Origin: Lysobacter_I brunescens | GTDB lineage: Bacteria; Pseudomonadota; Gammaproteobacteria; Xanthomonadales; Xanthomonadaceae | Length of the DNA stretch: 64,000 bases | Reading direction: 5' to 3' | NCBI RefSeq assembly: GCF_042677005.1 | Contig: NZ_JBHTIF010000001.1 | Span: forward strand, 930,001-994,000 | Part shown: positions 35,095 through 42,725 of the stretch, in pieces | Numbering within the stretch: the first letter of the stretch is position 1 | Layout: every line of letters begins with the position of its first letter | The notes under the pieces: generated by a model | Told to the model about the DNA's origin: nothing | Databases searched by the model: none | The model's input: only the letters and a program-made list of their open reading frames with translations | Program-made: the position numbers and the translations under genes

Positions 35095-37551
35095 TCACAC
35101 GTCGAGGTTGGCGACCTTCAGAGCGTTGTCTTCGATGAATTCGCGGCGCGGTTCCACCACGTCGCCCATCAGCGTGGAGAAGATCTGGTCGGCAGCCACC
35201 GCGTCCTCGATGCGCACCTGCAGCAGGCGGCGCGTATCGGGGTTCACGGTGGTTTCCCACAGCTGTTCCGGGTTCATTTCGCCGAGGCCCTTGAAGCGCT
35301 GGATCTGGCGGCCCTTCTTCGCTTCCTCCAGCAGCCATTCGTGCGCCTGGGCGAAGCTGGACACCGGCTCCTCGCGGTTGCCGCGCACGATCTTCGCGCC
35401 ATCGCGCAGCAGGCCGTGCAGCAGCGCGGCGGCATCGCGCAGCGGACGCAATTCGCCGTGTTCGAAGCTGGACAGACCGAGCACCTGCACCTGTGATTCG
35501 CCCATGTGCGTGCGCGTGACGAGCAAGGCGGCCGCCTGCTGTTCGCCGCCAGCCTGCACGGAGACGCGGAAGCGCGGGCGGCCGAGGCCGGTGCGGTTGA
35601 GCCGCGCTTCGAGCGCGTCGAGTTCGCTGCGATCGTCGACGAGACGCACGAGCGCGGTAGCGTCCAGCGGCGTGAAATCGATCAGCGCTTCGAGCAGCGA
35701 GGCATCGTAGCGATAGGCGTTGCGCGCGATGGCGTCGCGCGCACCTGCGTAGGCCAGCAGCAGGCGTTCCAGGTTCGCGCCCTCGATCGCGGGTTCGCCG
35801 TCGGCGGGCACCAGGGACGCGTTTTCCACGGCGTTGTTCGCCAGGTACTGGTCCAGCGCCGCGTCGTCCTTGAGGTACAGCTCGTTCCTGCCCTGCTTGA
35901 TCTTGTACAGCGGCGGCAGGCCGATGTAGATGTGGCCGCGCTCGATCAGCTCGGGCATCTGCCGGTAGAAGAACGTCAGCAGCAGCGTGCGGATGTGCGA
36001 GCCGTCGACGTCGGCGTCGGTCATGATGATGATGCGGTGGTAGCGCAGCTTGTCCGGGTTGTATTCGTCCTTGCCGATGCCGGTGCCGAGCGCGGTGATC
36101 AGCGTGCCGACTTCCGCGGACGACAGCATGCGGTCGAAGCGCGCACGCTCCACGTTGAGGATCTTGCCGCGCAGCGGCAGCACCGCCTGGTTGCGGCGAT
36201 TGCGGCCCTGCTTCGCGGAGCCACCCGCCGAGTCGCCCTCGACGATGAACAGTTCGGACAGCGCCGGATCCTTTTCCTGGCAGTCAGCGAGCTTGCCGGG
36301 CAGGCCGGCGATGTCGAGCGCGCCCTTGCGGCGGGTCAGCTCGCGCGCCTTGCGCGCGGCCTCGCGCGCACGGGCGGCGTCGACCACCTTTTCGCAGATC
36401 GCGCGGGCTTCGGCGGGGTGTTCCTGGAGGAACTCCTCCAAACGTGCACCGAACGTGCTTTCAACGACCGGCTTCACCTCCGAACTGACCAGTTTTTCCT
36501 TGGTCTGCGAGGAAAAGCTGGGGTCCGGCACCTTCACCGACAGCACCGCGATCAGACCTTCGCGCATGTCGTCGCCGGAGAAGGCGATCTTGGCCTGCTT
36601 GCCGATGCCGCTCTGCTCGATGTAGTTGCTCAGCGTGCGGGTCAGCGCAGCACGGAAGCCGGCGAGGTGCGTGCCGCCGTCCTTCTGCGGGATGTTGTTG
36701 GTGAAGCAGAACATCGTTTCCTGGTAGGCGTCGGTCCACTGCAGGGCGACGTCGACGGTGATGCCGTTCTGCTCGCCGCTCACCGAAATCACGTTCTGGT
36801 GCAACGGGGTCTTGAGCTGGGCCAGGTGCTCGACGAAGGAGCGGATGCCGCCCTCGTACTGGAAGACGTCCTTGCGGGTCTCGCCGCGCTCGTCGGGGCG
36901 CAGGTCCTGCAGGGTGATCTTCACGCCCGAATTAAGGAAGGACAGTTCGCGCAGGCGCTTGGCGAGGATGTCGTAGTGGAACACCACGTCGGTGAAGATC
37001 TCCACCGACGGCAGGAAGCGCAGGCTGGTGCCGCGCTTGGTCGAGGGTTCCAGCTGCTTCAGCGGGTACTGCGGCTCGCCGAGCGCGTATTCCTGCGCGT
37101 AGTGGTGGCCGTCGCGCCAGATCTCCAGCCAGAGCTTCTCGGACAGCGCATTCACCACCGAGACGCCCACGCCGTGCAGGCCGCCGGAGACCTTGTAGCT
37201 GTTGTCGTCGAACTTGCCGCCAGCGTGGAGCACGGTGAGGATCACTTCGGCAGCGGAGACGCCCTCCTCCTTGTGGATGTCGACCGGGATGCCGCGACCG
37301 TTGTCCGACACCGAGCAGGAGCCGTCCTCGTGGAGGGTGACGATGATGTCGTCCGCGTGACCGGCCAGGGCCTCGTCCACCGAGTTGTCGACCACCTCGA
37401 ACACCATGTGGTGCAGGCCGGTGCCGTCGTGGACGTCGCCGATGTACATGCCGGGACGCTTGCGGACGGCCTCGAGACCGCGCAGGACGGTGATCTTGCT
37501 GGAATCGTAGGTGTTGTTGGCACCGGAGGACGGCTGGGTTTCGTCGGTCAT
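35095..37551 (-). CDS. gyrB: DNA gyrase subunit B
   Basis: The ATPase subunit of DNA gyrase. The 818 residues show the GHKL ATPase motifs (FEVVDNSVDEALAGH; DNGRGIPVD; GGLHGVGVSVVNALS). The TOPRIM motifs are also present (EGDSAGGSAKQGRNRRNQA; MTDADVDGSHIRTLLLTF), as is a C-terminal domain ending in QRFKGLGEMNPEQLWETT. The region around 560-720 is longer than in some homologues, as is usual for gammaproteobacterial GyrB. Start at 37551 (MTDETQPSS). It is the last gene of the dnaA-dnaN-recF-gyrB set. Confidence 0.97.
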   Translation of the reverse strand: MTDETQPSSGANNTYDSSKITVLRGLEAVRKRPGMYIGDVHDGTGLHHMVFEVVDNSVDEALAGHADDIIVTLHEDGSCSVSDNGRGIPVDIHKEEGVSAAEVILTVLHAGGKFDDNSYKVSGGLHGVGVSVVNALSEKLWLEIWRDGHHYAQEYALGEPQYPLKQLEPSTKRGTSLRFLPSVEIFTDVVFHYDILAKRLRELSFLNSGVKITLQDLRPDERGETRKDVFQYEGGIRSFVEHLAQLKTPLHQNVISVSGEQNGITVDVALQWTDAYQETMFCFTNNIPQKDGGTHLAGFRAALTRTLSNYIEQSGIGKQAKIAFSGDDMREGLIAVLSVKVPDPSFSSQTKEKLVSSEVKPVVESTFGARLEEFLQEHPAEARAICEKVVDAARAREAARKARELTRRKGALDIAGLPGKLADCQEKDPALSELFIVEGDSAGGSAKQGRNRRNQAVLPLRGKILNVERARFDRMLSSAEVGTLITALGTGIGKDEYNPDKLRYHRIIIMTDADVDGSHIRTLLLTFFYRQMPELIERGHIYIGLPPLYKIKQGRNELYLKDDAALDQYLANNAVENASLVPADGEPAIEGANLERLLLAYAGARDAIARNAYRYDASLLEALIDFTPLDATALVRLVDDRSELDALEARLNRTGLGRPRFRVSVQAGGEQQAAALLVTRTHMGESQVQVLGLSSFEHGELRPLRDAAALLHGLLRDGAKIVRGNREEPVSSFAQAHEWLLEEAKKGRQIQRFKGLGEMNPEQLWETTVNPDTRRLLQVRIEDAVAADQIFSTLMGDVVEPRREFIEDNALKVANLDV

Positions 37552-37641
37552 TCGCTTCGTTCTGGTGCTGGTGCGATCGTGCCGGACCCGCTTGCGCATG
37601 GCGCAGGCGGCAGCGGGGTCGCGTTGGGAATTCGATCGAAA

Positions 37642-37650
37642 AGTATAACA
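37642..37650 (-). promoter_or_regulatory. Extended -10 promoter element of gyrB
   Basis: Minus-strand TGTTATACT carries the TGn extension and a TATACT -10, about 90 bases upstream of the gyrB ATG. No good -35 is visible, as expected for an extended -10 promoter. Confidence 0.5.
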
Positions 37651-37708
37651 GTGCGCCCCTGCCCGCGCCGGAGCGCCGGGTTGGTCGAAATGTTTGGCAG
37701 TTCAGCGC

Positions 37709-38818
37709 TCAGGCGACGTCCCGGGGCAACACGACACCACGTTCCACGTGGAACACGCGCGGGCGGATATCGAGACCTTGCAATGCCGATGGCGCCTCGG
37801 TGCCGGTGATGAACACCTGCGCCCCCGAAGACACCAATCGCTGCAGGACCCTGCACTGATGGTTGCGATCCAGCTCCGAGGCAAGATCGTCCAGGGCCAC
37901 GACCGGCCATTCACCGGCGGTATGCGCATGGTGCGCGGCCTGGGCGAGCAGGATCGACAGCGCGGTGAGCTTGGCCTGCCCGCGCGACAGGGCTTCACGC
38001 CCGGGTAACGCCGGGTAATCGATGCGCCAGTCGGCACGGTGCGGGCCCACCGAGGTGTAGCCATAGGTCAGGTCGCGATCGCGCGCGACCAGCAGGGCAT
38101 CGGCAAGCGGCAGCTGGTCGCGGGACCAGCCAGGCTGGAAACCGAGGACCGGTCGGCCCAGCGACGGGATCAATTCGTCGGCGACCGCCTGCAGCTCGGG
38201 TTCCAGCTGCTCGACATAGCGCTGGCGATAGCGGGTCAGCGGCTCGCCTGCCTCAGCAAGCTCATGGTCCCAGGCATCCAGCTGGCCATCCCGGATCCTG
38301 GCTTTGAGCAACTGGTTGCGTTGTTTCAGGGCACGGGCATAGCGGCGCCACAGGCGCAGAAACTCATGCCCGCCTTCCGCTTGTTCCACGTGGAACAACC
38401 CCCAGTCGATCAAACGACGCCGGGGTTCGCCACCGCCGGTCACGAGGGCATGGCTCCCGGGTTCGAAGGTCACGACGGCTAGGGCGGCACAGAGTTCGCC
38501 GAGCTGGGTGACGGATTCGCCGTCGAGCCTGCCCTCCCAGCGCTGGCCCAGATGACGCAGGCCGGCCTTGCGGAGGCGTAGCGGCGACTGTTCCTGCCAT
38601 TCGGCGAAGACTTCGACGGCTTCGTCACCGGTCCGGATCAGCCCGTCGCGCACGCGCCCCCGGAAACTGCGGCCATAGGCGAGGAGGTGCAGGGCTTCGA
38701 GCAGGCTGGTCTTGCCCGCACCATTGTCCCCGGTGATGAGGTTGATCCCGGGCGCCGGCAGCAGCTCGGCAACCTGGACACGCCGGACCGATCCCACACG
38801 CAGGCGCGTCACATGCAT
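37709..38818 (-). CDS. recF: DNA replication/repair protein RecF
   Basis: A 369-residue SMC-like ATPase that loads RecA at gaps with RecO and RecR. The Walker A motif LITGDNGAGKTSLLEALHLL spans about 28-47. The signature region YPALPGREALSRGQAKLTALSILLAQA and the Walker B region VVALDDLASELDRNHQ lie near the C-terminus. Two parS-like palindromes lie inside its coding sequence (37741 and 38382), translated as FHVE each time. Confidence 0.95.
   Translation of the reverse strand: MHVTRLRVGSVRRVQVAELLPAPGINLITGDNGAGKTSLLEALHLLAYGRSFRGRVRDGLIRTGDEAVEVFAEWQEQSPLRLRKAGLRHLGQRWEGRLDGESVTQLGELCAALAVVTFEPGSHALVTGGGEPRRRLIDWGLFHVEQAEGGHEFLRLWRRYARALKQRNQLLKARIRDGQLDAWDHELAEAGEPLTRYRQRYVEQLEPELQAVADELIPSLGRPVLGFQPGWSRDQLPLADALLVARDRDLTYGYTSVGPHRADWRIDYPALPGREALSRGQAKLTALSILLAQAAHHAHTAGEWPVVALDDLASELDRNHQCRVLQRLVSSGAQVFITGTEAPSALQGLDIRPRVFHVERGVVLPRDVA
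37741..37754. promoter_or_regulatory. parS-like site within recF (3' end)
   Basis: GTTCCACGTGGAAC, a 14-base perfect palindrome matching the core of gammaproteobacterial parS (ParB-binding) sites. The flanking base on one side breaks the 16-base form. Confidence 0.65.
38382..38397. promoter_or_regulatory. parS-like site within recF
   Basis: TGTTCCACGTGGAACA, a perfect 16-base palindrome matching the parS consensus. It is embedded in the recF coding region. Confidence 0.75.
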
Positions 38819-38868
38819 GACGGCTCTCCTGCGAACGGGACCGAGCTGACAATCCTGCTCAAATGAAA

Positions 38869-38890
38869 TCGCCCGGGAATCCCCGGGCGA
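38869..38890 (-). terminator. Terminator-like hairpin between dnaN and recF
   Basis: A 9-bp stem TCGCCCGGG / CCCGGGCGA with a 4-base loop, followed on the minus strand by TTTCATTTG. It lies 46 bases after the dnaN stop. Confidence 0.65.
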
Positions 38891-38908
38891 CCCATTGAAA
38901 CGCTGATG

Positions 38909-38924
38909 TGTTCCACGTGGAACA
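38909..38924. promoter_or_regulatory. parS-like site between dnaN and recF
   Basis: TGTTCCACGTGGAACA, a perfect 16-base parS-type palindrome, 12 bases from the dnaN stop codon. It is the third copy within 1.2 kb. Confidence 0.75.
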
Positions 38925-38935
38925 AGCCAGACAGG

Positions 38936-40036
38936 TCAGAGACGGAGGGGCATGACCACGTGCCTGCACTTGTCGCTGCTGGACTCCCGGACCAGGGCGG
39001 AAGAGTTGGCATCGCGCAGCTGCAGGATGATCTGCTCCTCGCGCAGGGCCGACAGGGCATCGAGCAGGTAGTTCACGTTGAAGCCAATGACCAAGCTGTC
39101 GACCTTGGTGTCCGCTTCGACTTCTTCCTGTGCTTCTTCCTGTTCCGGGTTGTGTGCGTTGATCTTGATCTGGCCTGGCGACACTTCGATGCGAACGCCG
39201 CGGTACTTCTCGTTCGAGAGGATCGCCGCGCGCTGCAGCGAAGCGCGGAGGGCTTCGCGGTCGATCCGCACTTCGCGATCGGCGCCGATCGGAATCACTG
39301 CTTCGTAATCCGGGAAACGGCCGTCGATCAGCTTGCTGGTGAAGGTCACGTCGTCGCGCTTCACGCGGATATGGCTGCGTCCCATCTCCAGTTCGAGCTC
39401 GCGGTCGCCGCCTTCGAGCAGCCGCTGCAGTTCGAGCACACCCTTGCGCGGCACGATGATCTGGCGCTTGGTCTGCACGGCTTCTTCGAGCACCGCTTCG
39501 CAGAGCGCAAGACGATGGCCGTCGGTGGCCACACAGCGCAGCGCCTTGTCGCGCAGATCGAACAGCAGGCCGTTGAGGTAGTAGCGCACGTCCTGCTGGG
39601 CCATCGCGAACGCGGTGCGTTCGATCAGCTCCTTCAGCCCGGCTTCGGCGACTTTCACGCGCTCGGTCGCATCGACTTCATCGAGGGCGGGGAAATCATT
39701 CGCCGGGAGGCTAGCCAGCGTGAAACGGCTGCGACCTGCCTGGACCGTGATCTTGTCGCCGGACTGGCTGATCGTGACTCGGCTGCCGTCGGGCAGCGCA
39801 CGCACGATCTCGAACAGCTTGCGCGCGGGGATCGTGGTTTCGCCGGGTTCGGCGTCCTCGACCCTGGTGCGCGCGACCATCTCGACTTCGAGATCGGTTC
39901 CGGTCAGGGACAGCAGATCGCCATCGACCCGGGCCAGCAGGTTGGCCAGCACCGGAAGCGTCTGTCGGCGTTCGACGACATTCACCACCTGCGCCAGCGG
40001 CTTCAGGAGCACTTCGCGTTGAAGACTGAAACGCAT
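38936..40036 (-). CDS. dnaN: DNA polymerase III beta sliding clamp
   Basis: A 366-residue beta clamp beginning MRFSLQREVLLKPLAQVVNV and ending in SSDKCRHVVMPLRL, the canonical C-terminal MPxRL. Three repeated clamp domains are recognisable (QTLPVLANLLARV; RYYLNGLLFDL; FNVNYLLDAL). The start at 40036 gives the usual N-terminus; a start at 40081 would add 15 residues. Confidence 0.97.
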   Translation of the reverse strand: MRFSLQREVLLKPLAQVVNVVERRQTLPVLANLLARVDGDLLSLTGTDLEVEMVARTRVEDAEPGETTIPARKLFEIVRALPDGSRVTISQSGDKITVQAGRSRFTLASLPANDFPALDEVDATERVKVAEAGLKELIERTAFAMAQQDVRYYLNGLLFDLRDKALRCVATDGHRLALCEAVLEEAVQTKRQIIVPRKGVLELQRLLEGGDRELELEMGRSHIRVKRDDVTFTSKLIDGRFPDYEAVIPIGADREVRIDREALRASLQRAAILSNEKYRGVRIEVSPGQIKINAHNPEQEEAQEEVEADTKVDSLVIGFNVNYLLDALSALREEQIILQLRDANSSALVRESSSDKCRHVVMPLRL

Positions 40037-40358
40037 CGGATTGGGTTCCCCTCGTGAGTCGGCGGCCTTGCGCCGCTTCATGCTTCTAAAAGATGGAAAA
40101 TCTTAAAAGATGGTGGTGATGGTAGCGCGAAAAACGGTGGGAAACGCATTCAAGTCGCTGTTTTCGCACGTTTTTCGATGCATCCGAACGTCTGTATAAC
40201 CTGGGTCGCGTCGTGGGGATGGTCTGTGGATAAGCGGGCGCCGCTCCGGCGGCCTCGTTTTTATCCACAACTTGTCTCCATCCCTTGCGCAACTTACGAA
40301 ATGCGGGTGTGGATATCCACACTTTTCGCCTGTCGCGACAACACCTTGGACGCTGTCT
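40037..40358. other. Putative chromosomal origin region (oriC) between dnaA and dnaN
   Basis: This 322-base gap contains four DnaA-box-like nonamers: TGTGGATAA (40225-40233), TTATCCACA (40261-40269), TGTGGATAT (40308-40316) and ATATCCACA (40313-40321). The last two overlap to form a palindrome. An A/T-rich segment near dnaN contains two TAAAAGATGG repeats (40087-40096, 40104-40113), a candidate unwinding element. No gene lies here. Both flanking replication genes read leftward. Confidence 0.7.
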
Positions 40359-41696
40359 TCACTCGCTGAGCTTGCGGATCAGCTTGTCCCAGTCCTCGCG
40401 CAGCTTGCCGTCGCTCTCGGTGAGCGTGCGGATCTGCCGGCAGGCGTGCAGCACGGTGGTGTGGTCACGACCGGCGAAGGCGTCGCCGATCTCGGGCAGG
40501 CTGTGTTCGGTCAGCTCCTTGGCCAGGGCCATCGCGACCTGGCGCGGGCGCGCCAGCGATCGCGTGCGGCGCTTGGAGAGCAGGTCCTTGATCTGCAGGC
40601 CGTAGTAGTCGGCCACGGCCTTCTGGATGTTGGCGATGCCGATCGCCTGCTGCTGGGCGCGCAGCAGGTCGCGCAGGGTTTCCTGGGCGAACTCGGGCGT
40701 GATCGCCTTGCCGGTGAAGTTAGCGCGCGCCGCCAGCGTGTTGAGCGCGCCTTCGAGGTCGCGCACGTTGCTGCGCATCTTCTTGGCGAGCAGGTAGGCG
40801 ACATCCTCGGGCAGTACGACGCCGCGTTCGCGCGCCTTGCTGAGCACGATCTGGGCGCGGGTCTCGAAGTCCGGCGGCTCGATCGCCACCGACAGGCCCC
40901 AGGCAAGCCGCGATTTCAGGCGTGGCTCCAGGCCCTCCACCTCTCGCGGATAGCGGTCGCAGGTGAGGATGATCTGCTGGCGGCTGTCGAACAGCGCGTT
41001 GAAGGTGTGGAAGAACTCTTCCTGGGTGCGGTCCTTGCCGGCGAAGAACTGGATGTCGTCGATCAGCAGCGCGTCCACCTGGTGGAACTGGCGTTTGAAC
41101 GCGTCCATGGTCTTGTCCTGCAGCGCCTTCATCATCGCGCTGAAGAACTGCTCGCTGCGCAGGTACATCACGCGCATGCCGGGGTTCTGCCGGCGCATCT
41201 CGTTGCCGGCGGCGAACATCAGGTGGGTCTTGCCCAGGCCGGTGCCCCCGTACAGCAGCAAGGGGTTGTGGGCGCGGTCGCCCGGCTTCTGCGCGGCCTG
41301 CCAGGCGGCGGCGCGGCCGAGCTGGTTGCTGCGGCCCTCGACGAAGTTGTCGAAGGTGTAGTGGTTGTCGAGATTGCCGGCGAACGACGCGCCGGATTCG
41401 CCGGACTGCACGCGCTGCGCGGCATGCAGCTGGGTGGGCGTGGGCGGTGCGGGCGCCTGGCGCGGCGCCGAGCCGACTTCCAGCGTCACCGTGGCGCTGC
41501 CCGCGAAGTAATCCATCAGCTCGCTGATGCGCGGCAGGTAGCGTTCCTGCACGGCGTCGCGGACGAAGGCGTTCGGTGCGTAGAGCACCATCCCGTCGTC
41601 GCGCTGGCGCGCCTGCAGGGGTTTCAACCAGGTCTGGACTTCCTCGAGCGGCAGTTCGGCTTCGAGACGTTCGAGACAGCGGGGCCAGGCATCCAT
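40359..41696 (-). CDS. dnaA: Chromosomal replication initiator protein DnaA
   Basis: A 445-residue DnaA. N-terminal domain I (MDAWPRCLERLEAELPLEEV...), a Pro/Gln linker at about 78-105, and an AAA+ domain with Walker A LLLYGGTGLGKTHLM (146-160) and Walker B LLIDDIQFFAGK. The C-terminal DNA-binding signature is GDAFAGRDHTTVLHACRQI. It binds the boxes in the downstream gap to start replication. Start at 41696; upstream in-frame codons lie in noncoding DNA. Confidence 0.97.
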   Translation of the reverse strand: MDAWPRCLERLEAELPLEEVQTWLKPLQARQRDDGMVLYAPNAFVRDAVQERYLPRISELMDYFAGSATVTLEVGSAPRQAPAPPTPTQLHAAQRVQSGESGASFAGNLDNHYTFDNFVEGRSNQLGRAAAWQAAQKPGDRAHNPLLLYGGTGLGKTHLMFAAGNEMRRQNPGMRVMYLRSEQFFSAMMKALQDKTMDAFKRQFHQVDALLIDDIQFFAGKDRTQEEFFHTFNALFDSRQQIILTCDRYPREVEGLEPRLKSRLAWGLSVAIEPPDFETRAQIVLSKARERGVVLPEDVAYLLAKKMRSNVRDLEGALNTLAARANFTGKAITPEFAQETLRDLLRAQQQAIGIANIQKAVADYYGLQIKDLLSKRRTRSLARPRQVAMALAKELTEHSLPEIGDAFAGRDHTTVLHACRQIRTLTESDGKLREDWDKLIRKLSE

Positions 41697-42039
41697 CAGT
41701 GATTCGCGGGTCGCAGCTAGGTGTGAGGCGATCGGCCGGAGCCAATCGCGGGAACGGGTCGTCCGTGCCCGGAACGCGCGATGTCCGCGTTCGCGTGGCC
41801 TCGGGGCCGTCGTCGCGACGCGGCACCCGTGCGCAGGGCTGTGGGTAACCGGTGGGTAAGTCGGCCAGACTACCATCCCGAGGGGGCCTGCCGCATCACC
41901 ATCTCACCCGCTGCGACGCGGCCATTTGACCCGGCCGCCCCCGGACCCCATAATTACCGGTTCTTGCGGCCCAGGCTGCGCGTGCTGCGCGCCCACCGGG
42001 CTACCACCTCACCTTTTTCAAGCACTTTCGAGCCCGATC
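41697..42039. other. 343-base divergent gap between dnaA and rpmH
   Basis: Holds the dnaA promoter (minus) and the rpmH promoter (listed separately). One DnaA-box-like TGTGGGTAA with a single mismatch lies near 41838-41846, followed by a second TGGGTAA. That could allow DnaA autoregulation. No gene seen. Confidence 0.45.
41926..41954 (+). promoter_or_regulatory. rpmH promoter
   Basis: TTGACC (41926-41931), a 17-base spacer, and CATAAT (41949-41954), about 85 bases upstream of the rpmH ATG. Confidence 0.7.
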
Positions 42040-42180
42040 ATGGCCACCAAGCGCACCTACCAACCCAGCAACCTCAAGCGCAAGCGCGATCACGGCTTCC
42101 GTGCCCGCATGAAGACCGCCGATGGCCGCAAGGTCCTGTCCCGTCGTCGCGCGAAGGGCCGCAAGCGCCTCTGCGCCTGA
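42040..42180 (+). CDS. rpmH: 50S ribosomal protein L34
   Basis: A 46-residue, strongly basic L34 beginning MATKRTYQPSNLKRKRDHGF, with RARMKTADGRKVLSRRRAKGRKRL, nearly invariant in bacteria. First gene of the rpmH-rnpA-yidC transcript. Confidence 0.97.
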   Translation: MATKRTYQPSNLKRKRDHGFRARMKTADGRKVLSRRRAKGRKRLCA

Positions 42181-42236
42181 TCGTCGATCTGCCGCATCCG
42201 GTCCGCTGACCGGATCCCGGGCGTGACGTGCTGACA

Positions 42237-42725
42237 ATGCGCCCCGGCAACGACGATCCGACCGGCATGACTGCCGGCAAGCCCCCAGGCGTCACCGCCC
42301 GATACCCGCGCTCAGCGCGGGTACGCGCGCGTCCGGAATTCGACGCCGTGTTCACCCGAGGCCGCCGCGCCGCCGCGAACGCCCTGTTCGCCCTGCATCA
42401 CCTCCCCGCCGACCACCCTGCCCGCCTGGGCCTCGCGGTGTCACGCAAGGTCGACAAGCGCGCCGTGGTCCGCAATCGCATCAAGCGCGTCCTGCGCGAT
42501 CACTTCCGCCGCGAACGCCATGCCCTGCCCGGCGGCGACTTCGTCGTCGTCGCCCGCGCCGGTGCCGCGCGTGCGAGCGGTGCCGAGATCACCAGTGCCT
42601 TCCGGCATGCCTTGCGCCGGGTCGCGTTGCCCCCATCGATACCGGACGGCACAATGCCGCCCGCTTCTCCTTCATCACCCCCAGCATCGCCCTCCGGCGG
42701 TGCGACGACTCCGGCCGTGCCATGA
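42237..42725 (+). CDS. rnpA: Ribonuclease P protein component
   Basis: The protein subunit of RNase P, which matures tRNA 5' ends. The 162-residue product has the RNase P core: RARPEFDAVFTRGRRAA, then LGLAVSRKVDKRAVVRNRIKRVLRDHFR, the family signature. The start is uncertain: ATG at 42237, GTG at 42228 and ATG at 42267 are in frame, and the conserved part begins after all three. The C-terminal 35 residues are a Pro/Ser-rich extension running to the yidC start, where stop and start overlap (ATGA). No yidD gene separates rnpA from yidC. Confidence 0.9.
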   Translation: MRPGNDDPTGMTAGKPPGVTARYPRSARVRARPEFDAVFTRGRRAAANALFALHHLPADHPARLGLAVSRKVDKRAVVRNRIKRVLRDHFRRERHALPGGDFVVVARAGAARASGAEITSAFRHALRRVALPPSIPDGTMPPASPSSPPASPSGGATTPAVP

